A DNA stretch of 6,600 nt from Armatimonadota bacterium (GTDB taxonomy: Bacteria; Armatimonadota; Fimbriimonadia; Fimbriimonadales; ATM1). Every line of letters begins with the position of its first letter. Within the stretch, counting starts at the first letter, position 1. Made by a program: the position numbers and the translations under genes. The notes beneath the pieces are model-generated. The model searched no databases. It was not told the DNA's origin and saw only the letters and a list, made by a program, of their open reading frames with translations. Shown one piece after another: positions 6,138 to 6,600 of this stretch. The stretch lies in assembly GCA_003695835.1 (NCBI GenBank), contig RFHN01000029.1:1-6600 (forward strand), written 5' to 3'.

Positions 6138-6600
6138 TTGAAGAGAGCAGGCAATCCTTGCAACGACTACGTCGAGCGGATCGTGCTGGTCGCTCTCGGC
6201 GAAGAGGATCATGAGGCGGAGCGGCATGCTGAGGAGTGTCAGGGATGTCGGGAGTGGCTCGAAGAGATGAAGAGAATCATGGAAGTAGCAAGACTCAAGA
6301 GGTTTGAACCGCCCCAGGAGCTTGTAGATCAAGTGAAGGGCTGGGCGGAGCGTCGGACGGTTCGTGCGGAGCCGGTACGATCGAGCTTAGGCTTGGCTGG
6401 CGCCCGGCGCGGAGAGGCGGATGCGTTCCAGGTCCTCTTGGATGCAGCCGGCGAAACGGTCCGCGTGGCTTACACTCGGGAGGACGGGAGCTGGAAAGTT
6501 CTGGTCGAAGCGCCAGCGATTTACGGGTCGCTACGAATAGGCGGCAAGACGGTCGCGGGCTCGGACGGACGATTCCGCTTCACCGTGCGCTCTCTCAAGC
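6138..6600 (+). CDS. Putative zinc-finger (ZAS-like) anti-sigma factor, 3' end beyond the window
   Basis: A frame opened by TTG at 6138 (MKRAGNPCNDYVERIVLVALGEED...) has no stop through 154 codons to the window edge. Residues 25-40 read HEAERHAEECQGCREW, with the H-x3-C-x2-C zinc motif (H30, C34, C37) that marks ZAS-type anti-sigma factors; C8 is placed to be the fourth ligand. Such proteins bind region 2 and region 4 of their ECF partner and block it from core RNA polymerase. The position 30 nt after the sigma gene fits that role. After a charged helical stretch (about 40-75), residues 96-154 look beta-rich, with two similar strand pairs (DGSWKVLVEA at 116-125 and DGRFRFTVRS at 143-152). No membrane helix is seen in the visible part. 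GGGAGG 6 nt upstream supports the unusual start. Alternatives are a zinc-finger protein that does not bind sigma. The identity is good by motif and context; the C-terminal function is unknown. Confidence 0.8.
   Translation, partial: MKRAGNPCNDYVERIVLVALGEEDHEAERHAEECQGCREWLEEMKRIMEVARLKRFEPPQELVDQVKGWAERRTVRAEPVRSSLGLAGARRGEADAFQVLLDAAGETVRVAYTREDGSWKVLVEAPAIYGSLRIGGKTVAGSDGRFRFTVRSLK

Noticed and set aside
5582..6214. A 210-codon + strand frame overlapping the sigma gene
   Set aside because: Its translation is Arg/Gly-rich and it overlaps a clear sigma factor and the start of the zinc-finger gene.
1..6600. CRISPR array, insertion sequence, prophage or tRNA genes
   Set aside because: I saw no spaced direct repeats, terminal inverted repeats, transposase or integrase motifs, or tRNA-like cloverleaf. 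The window is a conserved housekeeping region.

Overview
The window reads as ordinary chromosomal sequence from a free-living, moderately GC-rich bacterium (around 60% G+C by eye). It is densely packed, all genes are on the + strand, and nothing looks like phage, transposon, CRISPR or plasmid DNA. The clearest landmark is the conserved cluster 4.5S/SRP RNA - dnaX - ybaB - recR. The DnaX N-terminus (ALYRRYRSQSF) and the membrane-anchored TPR protein beside an ABC-2 exporter make me lean towards Armatimonadota (Fimbriimonas-like) or a relative such as Chloroflexota. That is an impression from remembered protein patterns, not a search result.

Region 1 (1-2878) is a tightly coupled three-gene operon. 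It holds the C-terminal part of an ABC-2 type ATPase (cut by the window edge), its six-helix permease, and a 450-residue membrane-anchored TPR-like protein of unknown function. Both junctions are TGATG stop/start overlaps, so the three proteins are probably made together and may act as one export or envelope complex.

Region 2 (2879-3021) is a short intergenic stretch. It holds an extended -10 promoter and a compact SRP RNA without an Alu domain. The RNA ends about 17 nt before the dnaX start codon.

Region 3 (3022-5519) encodes DnaX (clamp-loader tau subunit), the YbaB/EbfC nucleoid-associated protein and RecR (recombination mediator). The gene junctions are a 4-nt overlap and then directly abutting genes.

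Region 4 (5523-6600) continues the same transcription unit with an ECF-type sigma factor. After it comes a TTG-initiated zinc-finger (ZAS-like) anti-sigma candidate that runs off the right edge. The likely regulatory logic is that the zinc-finger protein holds the sigma factor inactive. Its Cys/His spacing resembles redox-responsive ZAS proteins, which makes this pair the most interesting part of the window. No gene-free stretch exceeds 300 bases.
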